In this document: positions 1 to 9,040 of the stretch, piece after piece
Layout of the letters: each line of letters opens with the position of its first letter
How positions within the stretch are numbered: the stretch's first letter is position 1
NCBI GenBank assembly: GCA_002887195.1
Contig: PJAB01000430.1
Location: 1-26,871 of the forward strand
DNA length: 26,871 nt
Reading direction: 5' to 3'
Origin: Chrysochromulina parva
Taxonomy: Eukaryota; Haptophyta; Prymnesiales; Chrysochromulinaceae
Position numbers and translations under genes: made by a program
The notes under the pieces: model-generated
Seen by the model: only the letters and a program-made list of their open reading frames with translations
Database searches by the model: none
What the model was told of the DNA's origin: nothing

Positions 1-91
1 GGTCGTCGCGCTGACGTGCGGGGTGTTTGTTGTTGGTGGGTTTGGTTGGTTGTGAGATTGGTCTGTGTGCCTTTGTGCGTCCGCGTGTCCC

Positions 92-134
92 GTGTGTCCC
101 GTGTGTGTCCCGGCTCCCCCTCGGCGTCTTTTTA
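92..134 (+). promoter_or_regulatory. Shared upstream element, copy 1 (before the FkbM-like gene)
   Basis: The core GTGTGTCCCGGCTCCCC at 103-119 is followed by TCGGCGTCTTTTTA and preceded by GTGTCCC repeats. The same core is at 4830-4846 (minus strand) and 13099-13115. All three copies point towards the gene that follows. Here 45 bases separate it from the ATG. Its function is inferred from position only. Confidence 0.55.
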
Positions 135-179
135 GGTAGTCACCCCTCGGCGTTTATCACACGGGACGCGGACTCCCTC

Positions 180-1133
180 ATGGCAAATGGGCGCGCCGCC
201 GCACTGTGCGCTCTCGTGGCGATAATGGTATACTGTACAGTACCAATATCAGCTGCTGCATCACTGCAGCTCGCCCTGGAAGGGCCTTCGCCAGGCAGTC
301 ATTGGGGTGATGGCTGCCTTCACGTCTTCCTCGACGTAGGCGCAAATATCGGCGTGCAGACGCGCAAGCTCTTTGAGCCGCAAGCCTACCCGTTGGCTGG
401 CACTCGCACTCCCGGTCACAGTTTCTCATGGACAGGTGCCTTCGACTCCATGCTGGGCGAGAATCGACAGCAGCACACGTGCTCATTCGCATTCGAAGCG
501 AACGTGCATCACTCGCCGCGGCTGCGATCTCTCGAGACGTGCTACAAGGCACGAAGCTGGCGCGCCAAAATCTTCACTGAGACAGCTGCCGCCGCGATTA
601 ATTCCACGCTGCCCTTCTATGACGACCCCGTCAATATACGTCGGCAGGAGTGGGCCGCCTCGTTACTACAACACGGCAGGAGCTGGAGGAAGCAGACGGC
701 GCACGAGGTTGCTGCCATTGACCTCGCGTGGTGGATACGTTACCACATTCTGGAGCGGCGCATCCCATCTTCGTCGGCCCCTACGTCACCGACGGTGCTG
801 ATGAAGCTCGATGTCGAAGCAGCAGAGTTCGACATTGTTGGGCGCATGCTCGACATGGGGCTGGTTTGCGGGCCCCGAGACCGCAGCATCAACCTGCTCG
901 CCCTCGAGTGGCATCGTCAATTTGTTGAGCAGAAAGAAGGCCGCCCGATGCCGTGCGATGCCTTGCCAAAGTGCCGTGCTGCGGCCGCTCTCATGAACCG
1001 TGTAGGGAAGAAACTCCGTTCTCCAACATGCTCGACCACGCGTTATGTCGAGGAGGACGACGACTCGTTCATGTACGACTCGAAGCTTGCTCTGCCGATT
1101 TTCAATGAAAGCGGTTGCAGAGCGCGTGCGTAG
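180..1133 (+). CDS. Secreted/luminal FkbM-family (Methyltransf_21-like) methyltransferase
   Basis: A 317-residue protein. I chose the ATG at 180 because the frame upstream opens only with TTG. Residues 1-28 form a typical signal peptide (hydrophobic core ALCALVAIMVYCTV, small residues at the end), so it probably enters the secretory pathway. The SAM-binding motif I is VFLDVGANIG (49-58), an acidic residue sits in CSFAFEAN (101-108), and the family motif KLDVEAAEFDIV lies at 209-220, followed by LLALEWH. This set is characteristic of FkbM-type methyltransferases, which O-methylate sugars or small molecules; the substrate here cannot be read from sequence. The C-terminal third is Cys-rich, consistent with an oxidising compartment. 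A conserved upstream element lies at 103-134 and a perfect hairpin at 1177-1201, just after the stop. The family call is firm; the substrate is unknown. Confidence 0.8.
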   Translation: MANGRAAALCALVAIMVYCTVPISAAASLQLALEGPSPGSHWGDGCLHVFLDVGANIGVQTRKLFEPQAYPLAGTRTPGHSFSWTGAFDSMLGENRQQHTCSFAFEANVHHSPRLRSLETCYKARSWRAKIFTETAAAAINSTLPFYDDPVNIRRQEWAASLLQHGRSWRKQTAHEVAAIDLAWWIRYHILERRIPSSSAPTSPTVLMKLDVEAAEFDIVGRMLDMGLVCGPRDRSINLLALEWHRQFVEQKEGRPMPCDALPKCRAAAALMNRVGKKLRSPTCSTTRYVEEDDDSFMYDSKLALPIFNESGCRARA

Positions 1134-1176
1134 TACATTGAAAACAACTGAAAACGCAATTGAAAGGTAAGCCGTA

Positions 1177-1201
1177 GTTCAAATGCGTAGACCATTTGAA
1201 C
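1177..1201 (+). other. Perfect 9-bp inverted repeat 43 bp after a stop codon
   Basis: GTTCAAATG (1177-1185) and CATTTGAAC (1193-1201) are exact reverse complements around a 7-base loop. It lies in the expected 3' UTR of the FkbM-like gene. It may be a 3'-end processing or stability hairpin; the role is inference. Confidence 0.55.
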
Positions 1202-1699
1202 ACGCGGACGCTACGGTCGCCGGTCGGGCAGCAGGACCCCACGCGCACATCGTCGAGGTGACAGCGAGTTGACTGACCGCCCGGCGAGGCGGTCCGGCGG
1301 GCGATCGAGGCGGGCGAGAATTTCAATTCGATGTCGTAGGGGCCAGAGTGGAGCTGTGGAGGAGGGGGGCGTACGCGTCGGATCACCCCCACACACTAGC
1401 CACACACAGTGCTGTCGAACGTCGAACGCGGTAACCGGTATAGGCGGTAACCTGTAGGCGAGAAATAGGCGAGGCGCCGACAGGACGCGCATAAGATGTC
1501 TCGGAGAGGGTGCGTGGCTGCATGGTGCGTGCCTTCGGGCGCACTAGGCGCGCGTAAGGCGCACGGCCGTGATCGCGGCGAGGGCGCAAGCCCGCATGAA
1601 CTAGGGGTGCCACGCGCGGTGCATGTGCGTCAGGTTATACTACTGCTCCAAGGGGAGACGACACCGCGGCGCGCGCGCGTGCGCGCCGCCGCGGCAGTT

Positions 1700-1784
1700 G
1701 CCGCTGCGAACAGCGGCCCGATCCGTACTATTGGTTTCATCCTTGATTGGTTTACTCTAGAGGGGGAGGCTGCGCGCCTCCCCC
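1700..1784. other. Two adjacent perfect GC-rich hairpins, possible structured RNA
   Basis: GCCGCTG (1700-1706) pairs with CAGCGGC (1711-1717) around a four-base CGAA loop. GGGGGAGGC (1762-1770) pairs with GCCTCCCCC (1776-1784) around TGCGC. Just upstream are a C(UUCG)G-capped hairpin near 1530-1550 and a GCAA-capped stem near 1587-1598. The cluster could be part of a non-coding RNA or a strongly folded leader. I could not match it to SRP, RNase P, MRP or snRNA consensus motifs. Confidence 0.35.
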
Positions 1785-1790
1785 CGTGCC

Positions 1791-2037
1791 GCCGACTAAC
1801 GCGCTGTGAAATAGCAGGTTGTGTTGGCCACACCTCCGTCCATAGCGATAGAGGCCCTCGTGCTTGGGGGTCCGGAGGTCGTGCGCGTTGTGTTGAACAG
1901 CAGCAGCAGCGGAGGTCTTGCGCGTTGTGTTGACAGCAGAAGCAGCGGTGGCGTACTCTTTCGAGGTGAGGTGGTTGCCTCGCCTCCACATTCTGCCGAT
2001 TAACGGCCTGTGTATAGCAGGTTGTGTCGGCCCACCT
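1791..2037. repeat. Direct repeat pair about 204 bp apart with an inner tandem pair
   Basis: Positions 1791-1835 and 1995-2037 share the layout GCCGA(C/T)TAACG, then ATAGCAGGTTGTGT, then GGCC and CACCT, with a few substitutions and single-base gaps. Between them, 1883-1916 and 1920-1953 are near-identical copies containing GCGCGTTGTGTTGA. The outer second copy ends 55 bases before the ATG at 2093. Confidence 0.65.
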
Positions 2038-2092
2038 TGCCACCTTGTTTTTCACAGCCAAAGGTTCACAGGCAGCATCTGCTCTTCGCAAA

Positions 2093-3187
2093 ATGTCCAC
2101 TCGCTACGGCGCATCGCCGACGGTCGCGGAGGGCTACGCTGGCACGCCGGACGTCAAGGTTCTCATGAAGACGCCGAGCTCGGGCACCGGAGTCATGGTG
2201 TCTGTTGAAGAGGAGCGCGGCGTGCGAACGCTCTACCTCGACGGCCATTGCCAATCAGACGCATTGGTGCTTGCCGATGGGTCACTCTCGCCAGCACAAC
2301 CGCTGGAGCTGGTGCGCATCATGAGCGTCCTAACGCTTGGGTGGGCCGCACGTGGCACATCCACCACGTCAGATGCTCCGCGTGTGCTGCTTCTCGGCCT
2401 TGGTGGCGGCTCGATCGCACGTGTCCTGGCATCCGCACTCCCGCCTGCTGGCCGGGTACACTCGGTGGAGCTCGAGCCCGAGGTGATCACGGCAGCTGCC
2501 ACGTACTTTGGCCTGGAGTTGAGCGAACCGCGATGCACCGCCGAAGCGGGCGAGTGCGCGACGTTCCTCAAAAGCCGTCATCGATGGCTCCTCGCAGAAG
2601 GTGCTAAGCAAGGTGCCGATGCAGTTGACGACGCTGACGGGTTCGGTGCCGATGCGGAGGCTGCTGTTGCTACCGAGGCTGCCGGCGCTGCTGAAGCGGC
2701 TGTGGGTACTGCTGATGATGGCCGCTATGACGTCATCTTGCTCGACGTCTTCGATGCAGAGGGATTGTCGCCGAGTGCACGTAAGAATCCGACCCTCGAC
2801 GCCGCTGCAGGCTGCCTCTCGAGAGCTGGGCTTCTGATGATCAACGTGCACACCGGACCGCCTGACGACCCGGACGACCCCGACTACTACATTGCGCGGG
2901 GAGTGCTGCGGCTCCTGTGCCAGCGCTTCGACAGCGTGTACAGCGTGCATTGCAGCACCACTCAGAATCTGATCGCCGTCTGCCACTGGGGGAACGCGCT
3001 GGATGCTGACGAGTGGGAAGGACTGCTCGCGGCAGAGCTTCAGAGGCCGGTGGTCCAAGCATCCTGCGGTGCCATGGTTCTCGAGCAGGTCCTCGACCAT
3101 TTTGACTTTGTGGGCGGCAAAGACGAGCCCCTCTCCGATGACGATGGCCCCAACGTGCCCCCCGAGTGTTCCGTTCATCTCCGGTGA
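2093..3187 (+). CDS. METTL13/spermidine-synthase-like class I methyltransferase
   Basis: A 364-residue protein starting at the ATG at 2093; the frame extends upstream only to a GTG. The Rossmann core is clear: LLLGLGGGSIARVL (99-112) is the SAM-binding loop, VHSVELEPEVI (122-132) carries the acidic ribose-binding residue, and YDVILLDVFDAEGLSP follows from 212. This arrangement matches the spermidine-synthase fold and resembles the C-terminal half of METTL13 (an eEF1A N-terminal methyltransferase). Residues about 169-210 are an Ala/Asp-rich insert that looks like a disordered loop between the ligand-binding strand and the DVFD motif. It has no signal peptide, so cytosolic action is likely. A genuine polyamine synthase is less likely because the typical aminopropyltransferase active-site pattern was not recognised. 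The substrate is unknown. Confidence 0.7.
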   Translation: MSTRYGASPTVAEGYAGTPDVKVLMKTPSSGTGVMVSVEEERGVRTLYLDGHCQSDALVLADGSLSPAQPLELVRIMSVLTLGWAARGTSTTSDAPRVLLLGLGGGSIARVLASALPPAGRVHSVELEPEVITAAATYFGLELSEPRCTAEAGECATFLKSRHRWLLAEGAKQGADAVDDADGFGADAEAAVATEAAGAAEAAVGTADDGRYDVILLDVFDAEGLSPSARKNPTLDAAAGCLSRAGLLMINVHTGPPDDPDDPDYYIARGVLRLLCQRFDSVYSVHCSTTQNLIAVCHWGNALDADEWEGLLAAELQRPVVQASCGAMVLEQVLDHFDFVGGKDEPLSDDDGPNVPPECSVHLR

Positions 3188-3583
3188 AGGAAGCCTTAGA
3201 CGTGTTAGAGCTCCCCGCGGCCGCGCTGGTCACGGATCAGACACGGACGTAACACAGACGAGTCTCGGTGGCTGTCACATGTCGTGTTCTTATCGTGTTG
3301 AGCGCTTACACCCGTTCACACCACAACACGCAACTTAACACGCAACGTTCAACGACACGCGCCGCCCGGCTGTACCACGATGACGATCGGATCAACCGAA
3401 GTCACAGGCGGGCGGGGGGGGGGCGCGGAGCGCGTCGTACGAGCGGGGTGCGGGCGATCGGAGCGGCGAGCGGCCACAGAGCCCGCGTTGCATCGACGGT
3501 CGTGGTTCGGGGCTTTCACGTTTCAGCGCATAACCTGCGCCCAAGCGCCCAAGCCCTATCCAAGCCCCTCTCACAGCCAACTT
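3188..3583. other. 396-bp interval between convergent genes
   Basis: No coding frame is supported. It holds the long imperfect hairpin at 3283-3342. A G-run (about 3413-3422) sits in a GC-rich stretch, and tandem GCGCCCAA units occur near 3538-3553. A small 5-bp stem (3526-3540, GCGCA/TGCGC) lies 44 bases after the stop of the minus-strand gene. Confidence 0.5.
3283..3342 (+). other. Long inverted repeat after the METTL13-like gene
   Basis: CGTGTT (3283-3288) and CGTGTTG (3294-3300) pair with CAACACG (3324-3330) and AACACG (3337-3342). This gives 13 pairs with a 5/6-base internal loop and a 23-base terminal loop, 95 bases after the stop codon. Confidence 0.5.
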
Positions 3584-4744
3584 TCAGAACCAGCCGTGCT
3601 CGCGCACCATCCTATTGAAGGCCTCGCGCGCCTCGAGCTCTGAGTAGTCGCTGCGCTGGCTGAGGTCGAGCCGCGCGCCGCCAACGAGCATGTTGGTGCG
3701 GATCGAGAGCAGCGCCGACTCGATGGTCATCGTCGGCTGCCAGCCCGCCGAGGTGAGCATCTCGGTGCAGATGGAGCCGCCGATGGTCACGTGGCCGGTG
3801 CGGAACTGGAAGCGCGGCCGGATGACGCGAATGTAGGGCGGCGCGGCTGGATACGTCGACGGGAAGGCGATGCGCAGCAAGATCCGCTTGCCCGGAGATC
3901 GCTCGAGATCCTTTGCAAGTGGGGTGCCCTTCTCGAAGCCAAAAAAGGTGGCGTCCCACGTGTACATGTCGGTCTCGTCGGGCAGCTCGACGTCGAAGCC
4001 GTGCTGCGACGTGTTCGCCTTCTGGATCGCCTGGAACTCTCGCATCAGTCGCTTGGTCGCTGCGGCGCTGCCCGTGGCGCGCGGCGGCCCGCCCATACCG
4101 TCCATACCGCCACCGCCGCCGCTCCTGCTTCCACCGGCGGCGCCTCCGTGCCGCTGCAGGAACGCGGCCGCCACGTGCGGTGGCAGACCGGGGGGCAGCA
4201 CTATCGAATCGGCATGATGCACCGTGCGCGGCCGAGTGTCTTTGCCGTCTGCGCTGAGCGTCTGCACATCGAGGATGGCCAATGCCTTGGCACACGTGGG
4301 GCACGCAACCTCGCTTGCAAGGTGACGGCGCAGCTTGCGCTCGACGTACTCGGCGATGCACGTGCGGCAAAAGCTGTGGCCACACCCGTGAAGCTTGTAC
4401 GCCATGCGCAGCACGGCTGCTTCGCATATCTTACACGCAGCCGCCTCATACTTGCGGCGTTGCGCAGCCCGCTCGGCCGGATCATCGTCCTCGAGGGCAA
4501 CCGGCTCGTCGGCACGGCCCGAGGCCACACGGGGTGGCGGCGGCGGCAGCGCCACGAGCTCGTCGTCGTCATCAAGGTCGATGGCAGTCGAGGCACCGCC
4601 GCCGCCGGCGGCCGAGGAAGATGAAGCAGACTCCTCACGCAGGCGGCGGCGGCGGCTGATGTGCCCTGGCGGCGCGGAAGCAGTCGGGGGAGGCGCGGCC
4701 AGATCCTCTTCGTCGCTCAGGATCTCGATTGCCGCCGACGCCAT
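3584..4744 (-). CDS. SIM-containing RING finger fused to a UBE2Q-type E2 domain
   Basis: A 386-residue protein; the ATG at 4744 is used because the frame above it opens with TTG. The N-terminus has AIEILSDEED (5-14), a classic SUMO-interacting motif, and weaker hydrophobic-acidic candidates at AIDLDDDD (54-61) and VALEDDD (82-88). A complete C3HC4 RING follows (C104, C107, C121, H123, C126, C129, C148, C151). After a Gly-rich linker, residues about 228-386 form an E2 fold. GGSICTEMLTSAGW with Cys326, then TIESALLSI and a C-terminal HGWF, match the UBE2Q family closely. It therefore carries both E3 and E2 modules for ubiquitin transfer, probably nuclear and possibly SUMO-directed. Metazoan UBE2Q proteins have an RWD-like N-terminus, not a RING. 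Domains are certain; SUMO targeting is inference. Confidence 0.88.
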   Translation of the reverse strand: MASAAIEILSDEEDLAAPPPTASAPPGHISRRRRLREESASSSSAAGGGGASTAIDLDDDDELVALPPPPPRVASGRADEPVALEDDDPAERAAQRRKYEAAACKICEAAVLRMAYKLHGCGHSFCRTCIAEYVERKLRRHLASEVACPTCAKALAILDVQTLSADGKDTRPRTVHHADSIVLPPGLPPHVAAAFLQRHGGAAGGSRSGGGGGMDGMGGPPRATGSAAATKRLMREFQAIQKANTSQHGFDVELPDETDMYTWDATFFGFEKGTPLAKDLERSPGKRILLRIAFPSTYPAAPPYIRVIRPRFQFRTGHVTIGGSICTEMLTSAGWQPTMTIESALLSIRTNMLVGGARLDLSQRSDYSELEAREAFNRMVREHGWF

Positions 4745-4803
4745 GTTCGCCCGGGGCCGGGCGGGGCGCAAAAGTCAAGCGCGTCAAGTCATGTCAAGAC
4801 ACA

Positions 4804-4818
4804 TACCGGTAACCGGTA
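4804..4818. promoter_or_regulatory. TACCGGTA palindrome plus an overlapping ACCGGTA
   Basis: TACCGGTA at 4804-4811 overlaps a second ACCGGTA unit (4812-4818). It lies about 60 bases before the ATG of the RING-UBE2Q gene. The same 8-mer adjoins four other starts in this window. Confidence 0.5.
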
Positions 4819-4858
4819 AAAAGACACCGGGGGAGCCGGGACACACACACGGGACACA
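4817..4858 (-). promoter_or_regulatory. Shared upstream element, copy 2 (before the RING-UBE2Q gene)
   Basis: On the minus strand this reads GTGTCCC, GTGTGTGTCCCGGC, TCCCCCGGTGTC, TTTTTA. It matches the element at 92-134 over about 40 bases with one gap and few substitutions. It lies 72 bases before the ATG at 4744 and is directly followed by the TACCGGTA site. Confidence 0.6.
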
Positions 4859-5017
4859 TACCCTGTACACATCCCCGTGTCCTCCCCCCACCGCCGCGAC
4901 ACAAATCTCCACCAGTCCACCTCTTGAGATTTGAGTAATTGTAAATTGTTTAGGATAGCTGATGTGTGGCGAATTGTCGTCGATACGCTCAACGCTGGCG
5001 GCGGCGGCGCGCTCGAC

Positions 5018-5097
5018 CTGACTGTGACTGTCAGACTTTCACACATCACAGTCAGTGTCCCCTTCAATCTCAGTCCTGAGAGGTCTGACTGGGACTG
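5018..5097 (-). other. Inverted repeats after the Orai-like gene
   Basis: CTGACTGTGA (5018-5027) and TCACAGTCAG (5046-5055) are exact 10-bp reverse complements with an 18-base loop. A second pair, CAGTCC (5071-5076) and GGACTG (5092-5097), follows. They lie 47-126 bases after the stop codon on the minus strand. Confidence 0.55.
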
Positions 5098-5143
5098 TCT
5101 CCCTGTGACTCTCACGCTATGCTGCGACGGCCTACATGGTACT

Positions 5144-5899
5144 CTACGATCTACCCAGCCGCTGCACTCCAAGATGCCTGCCACCGCGGTCCACCTCTCG
5201 CGGCAGCCCCCTCTGTAGCTCTGGAGCGAGCGGCGCGCCGTCGAGGCCGATGCCGCGCCCTCTGCTCTCTTCCTGGATGAGTGTTGAGAGCGTCGAGATC
5301 TCTCCGCGGTTCTTCAGGCCCGCCGCTTGTCCCGCGCGTTGCGCCTCGTTGCCCTCAAACTTGCCGGTCACCACGGCCTCGGCGGGCAGGGCAAAGCGCC
5401 TCATTAGGACTCGGATGTACCTGATGATGCAATAGAGCGAGCCGCTGACGCCGATGGATAGAACCGCCGCCAAGGGCCACCAGAACGTCAGCCACGCGTA
5501 ACATATGGTCGAGATGTGAAACATCATGATGCCGAAGAGCACGCCCCGGAACGCTCGGCGGTACTCGTCGATCATATTGTCGACCGCTACGCTCATCGAG
5601 CCGTCAGGGCCGCGGAGTGCCAGACCAGGCGCAACCATTACTAGTAGACTTGTGCTCACGACGGTGGACAGGCAAGACGCGAGCCCCAAGATGGTGGAAA
5701 GGAGGAACAGGGTGTGCAGCACTTGATACGATTTGTCCACCTCGGTCATGAGCGCGGTCGAGGAGAAACCGGCAAAGAGTGCCGCCTGTGTGCCAATTGA
5801 GAGCGTGTTGGTTGTGTAGAAACTGAGCTCCTTTTCGCGGATCTCGAGGAGCTGCAACTTGAGATCGGTGCGCAGGGCGCGCTTGTCCGCGAAGAGCAT
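5144..5899 (-). CDS. Orai-like (CRAC channel family) four-helix membrane protein
   Basis: A 251-residue protein with a true ATG. A short charged amphipathic N-terminus (RTDLKLQLLEIREKELSFYTT) leads into TM1 (about 33-52), TM2 (60-90), TM3 (117-138) and TM4 (141-161), followed by a hydrophilic tail. TM1 reads TQAALFAGFSSTALMTEVD, resembling the Orai pore helix: small residues, a GF pair, then a Glu at the outer end. Here Glu53 is nine residues after Gly44, one more than in animal Orai, so exact pore alignment is uncertain. TM2-TM3 spacing and the DEYRRAFRGVLF stretch also fit. If correct it forms a store-operated-type Ca2+ channel. Alternatively it is a diverged algal four-TM family of unknown role. 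The last 40 residues could be altered by an unseen intron. Confidence 0.55.
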   Translation of the reverse strand: MLFADKRALRTDLKLQLLEIREKELSFYTTNTLSIGTQAALFAGFSSTALMTEVDKSYQVLHTLFLLSTILGLASCLSTVVSTSLLVMVAPGLALRGPDGSMSVAVDNMIDEYRRAFRGVLFGIMMFHISTICYAWLTFWWPLAAVLSIGVSGSLYCIIRYIRVLMRRFALPAEAVVTGKFEGNEAQRAGQAAGLKNRGEISTLSTLIQEESRGRGIGLDGAPLAPELQRGLPREVDRGGRHLGVQRLGRS

Positions 5900-7072
<1,173 letters not shown>

Positions 7073-7842
7073 GCTGTTGTTCTCCGAAGTCTGTGGCACA
7101 GCAGGCGGCCGCGGCCGGGGTTCGTATAGTAGGTGTGTCCCTCAGGTGAGTCTGTGGGGCGAAGGTCGCGGACGAGGGCGTACGCGCGCTTGTGATACAT
7201 TAATATGTGTTGGAGGGCCGGGCTGCTTATCGCTTCACGGAAAAGTTTGCTTTTCGGACCCCGGCCAACACTGACAGATGGCAGGCGCAGCGAGATGGCG
7301 GGAGATCCGAGTAGGCAGTAGCGAGCGTCCGTGACCTTTTCCGACGCCGGGCGCGCGGGTACGGAGGCTTGAGCCACCGCGTGGCCGTCGTCGTGTCGAG
7401 ATCACTGGAGATCGTGGGTGGGCCCTGGCTGCTGGGTAGGGCATGGTCCGGGGCGCGGTGGCACGCAGCACGCTGCCGCGAAAACGCGAAAAACTTGATG
7501 CCACGCGGGCCCCGCCCGGGGGTGCGGCCACACGTCGGACGACGGAGCGCACGGTCGCACGGTCCGTCTCCGAGCGCGACACCCAGACCCGGACTCGTCC
7601 AACGCCGCGGACGGACGCGGGGCGCCGATACCGAACCCCGGCGCGGCGGCGCGGTCGGTGTGCGCGCCCGGGCGGCAACCGAGCGGGGGCTCCGTTCTCG
7701 TCTCTCTGCAGACTCTCTGCGGACTCTCTGCGGACTCTCCGCCGAGTGCCGTGCGCGCCGCGGCGCCGTTGGGCCGTTGGCGTTCACGATGTTCCCCTGT
7801 AGCGTGTTCACCTGTAGTTCACCTGTATCAGCTCCGCTACAA
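7073..7842. other. 770-bp interval between convergent ARF1 and MoxR-VWA genes
   Basis: No gene is supported. It holds a compound hairpin at 7216-7266 (outer GGCCGGG/CCCGGCC, inner GAAAAG/CTTTTC with TTTG loop), four tandem 11-bp units of the type ACTCTCTGCGG (7701-7744), a duplicated GTTCACCTGTA (about 7806-7827), and an inverted repeat TGTAGCG/CGCTACA (7798-7804, 7835-7841) that abuts the stop codon of the minus-strand gene. Confidence 0.5.
7701..7744. repeat. Four tandem 11-bp units
   Basis: Units TCTCTCTGCAG, ACTCTCTGCGG, ACTCTCTGCGG and ACTCTCCGCCG follow without gaps in non-coding DNA. Confidence 0.8.
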
Positions 7843-8965
7843 TCAAGGGATCAGGCGCCTCGGCTCAGCGGGCCGCTTCGGCAACGCTGACTGTTCGCTC
7901 TGCGCGCGCTGTGAGCTTCGCAGCATGCCCCCCGACCGAGCGCTCACCGCGAATAGCTCAGGTCGCTCAGTGCCGTTCTCCCCCTCGGCCAGGACCCTCA
8001 GATCAATGTGGCCACGGTCGTGATCAAGAACCCTCGCCTGCATGCGAAGGCCACCCGAGTCGTTCGCGAGATCGTTGAGCACCGGCGGGTAACGGTCGTA
8101 CGGACCCGACTGCAAGAAGAGAGTGTGGATGCGCACGCCCGCACGCCCGGCCATCTCGCGCGCCTTGCGGCAACGCCTGTCGCCTTTGGTCGGCGCTCCG
8201 TCGGTGACGAAGAGGATGTGCTTCGGCGTGTTTGAGGCGCTCAGCCGCCGATCTCCCTGGAACTCACGCAGCGCACCGGAGATCGAGGCTTCATAGTCGG
8301 TGAGCCCTTGGCATTCGAGCCGGCGGGCAAAGGCGGCGAGCCGGCCGTAGTCTTGTGAAAAGAAGCCCGCGGGGGGGTGCAGCTTGGTGACCGTGTCGGA
8401 GTACTCAATCAAGCCGACGTGCATCTTGCGCCGCCGAGCAAGCTCCACCACGCGCAGCGTGAGTGACGAAGCCCATTTCGCATTCAGGCCGTGCATAGAG
8501 GTCGACACGTCACGCAAGATAGCGAGCGCTCCGTTGCTGCGTGGCTTCGAACGGTCAATAGCCCGTGGCTCCGTCGCTGCGCCTGGGGCGGAACACCAGG
8601 TGGCCGCATCCACGCCGTCCGTATCGGCTGCAAAGTCCGCAAACGAGCGCAGCCGCCGCCAGCCACGAGGGGCGCCGTCGGATTGCGAGGAGGCGCGGGA
8701 CACCGCACTCGAACGCTCAAATTGGCCATCGAGCCCCTCGAGGAGGCGCTCGAGCCCCTGCACAGTCTCGGGGTTGGAGTTGATCGTGTCAGCTGAGGGG
8801 GGTGGGCGGGGCCGCGGCGTGCCGGCAGCACCTGCGCTGCGTTGCGACGGAGACACGGTCGCTAGAGTGGCCAGCTCGGCGGCGGTCGCATCGGCTAAGG
8901 TGGCACTGCTACCGGTACCTGGCCTTTCCTCTGTCGAAGATTGCTGCTCCTGCTGCTGCCGCTGC

Positions 8966-9040
<75 letters not shown>

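Larger units (their letters stand above)
1134..2092. other. 960-bp intergenic interval with hairpins and direct repeats
   Basis: No convincing coding frame was found. It holds the 3' hairpin of the preceding gene (1177-1201); a 16-bp tandem pair starting cGGTAACC (1429-1444 and 1445-1460); a cluster of stable hairpins between about 1500 and 1785; a 45-bp imperfect direct repeat (1791-1835 and 1995-2037); and a 34-bp tandem pair (1883-1916 and 1920-1953). The last 56 bases before 2093 are probably 5' leader of the next gene. Confidence 0.6.
4745..5143. other. 399-bp interval: promoter of RING-UBE2Q and 3' flank of the Orai-like gene
   Basis: Both flanking genes are on the minus strand. The left part holds the shared upstream element and the TACCGGTA sites. 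The right part (5018-5115) is dense in GACTGT/CAGTC repeats that form inverted repeats. No coding frame is supported. Confidence 0.55.

Noticed and set aside
1529..1551. Similarity of GTGCCTTCGGG to bacterial 16S rRNA
   Set aside because: Only a short stem capped by a common UUCG loop matches; flanking sequence does not, so it is not rRNA.
2369..3178. 269-codon minus-strand open frame
   Set aside because: It is fully antisense to the methyltransferase gene, whose motifs are clear.
7110..7140. GGGGTTCGTATAG as a tRNA T-arm
   Set aside because: No acceptor stem, anticodon arm or correct spacing is found around it. No tRNA was found elsewhere either.
8910..8917. TACCGGTA as a promoter site here
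   Set aside because: This copy lies deep inside the VWA coding exon, far from any start; kept only for counting.
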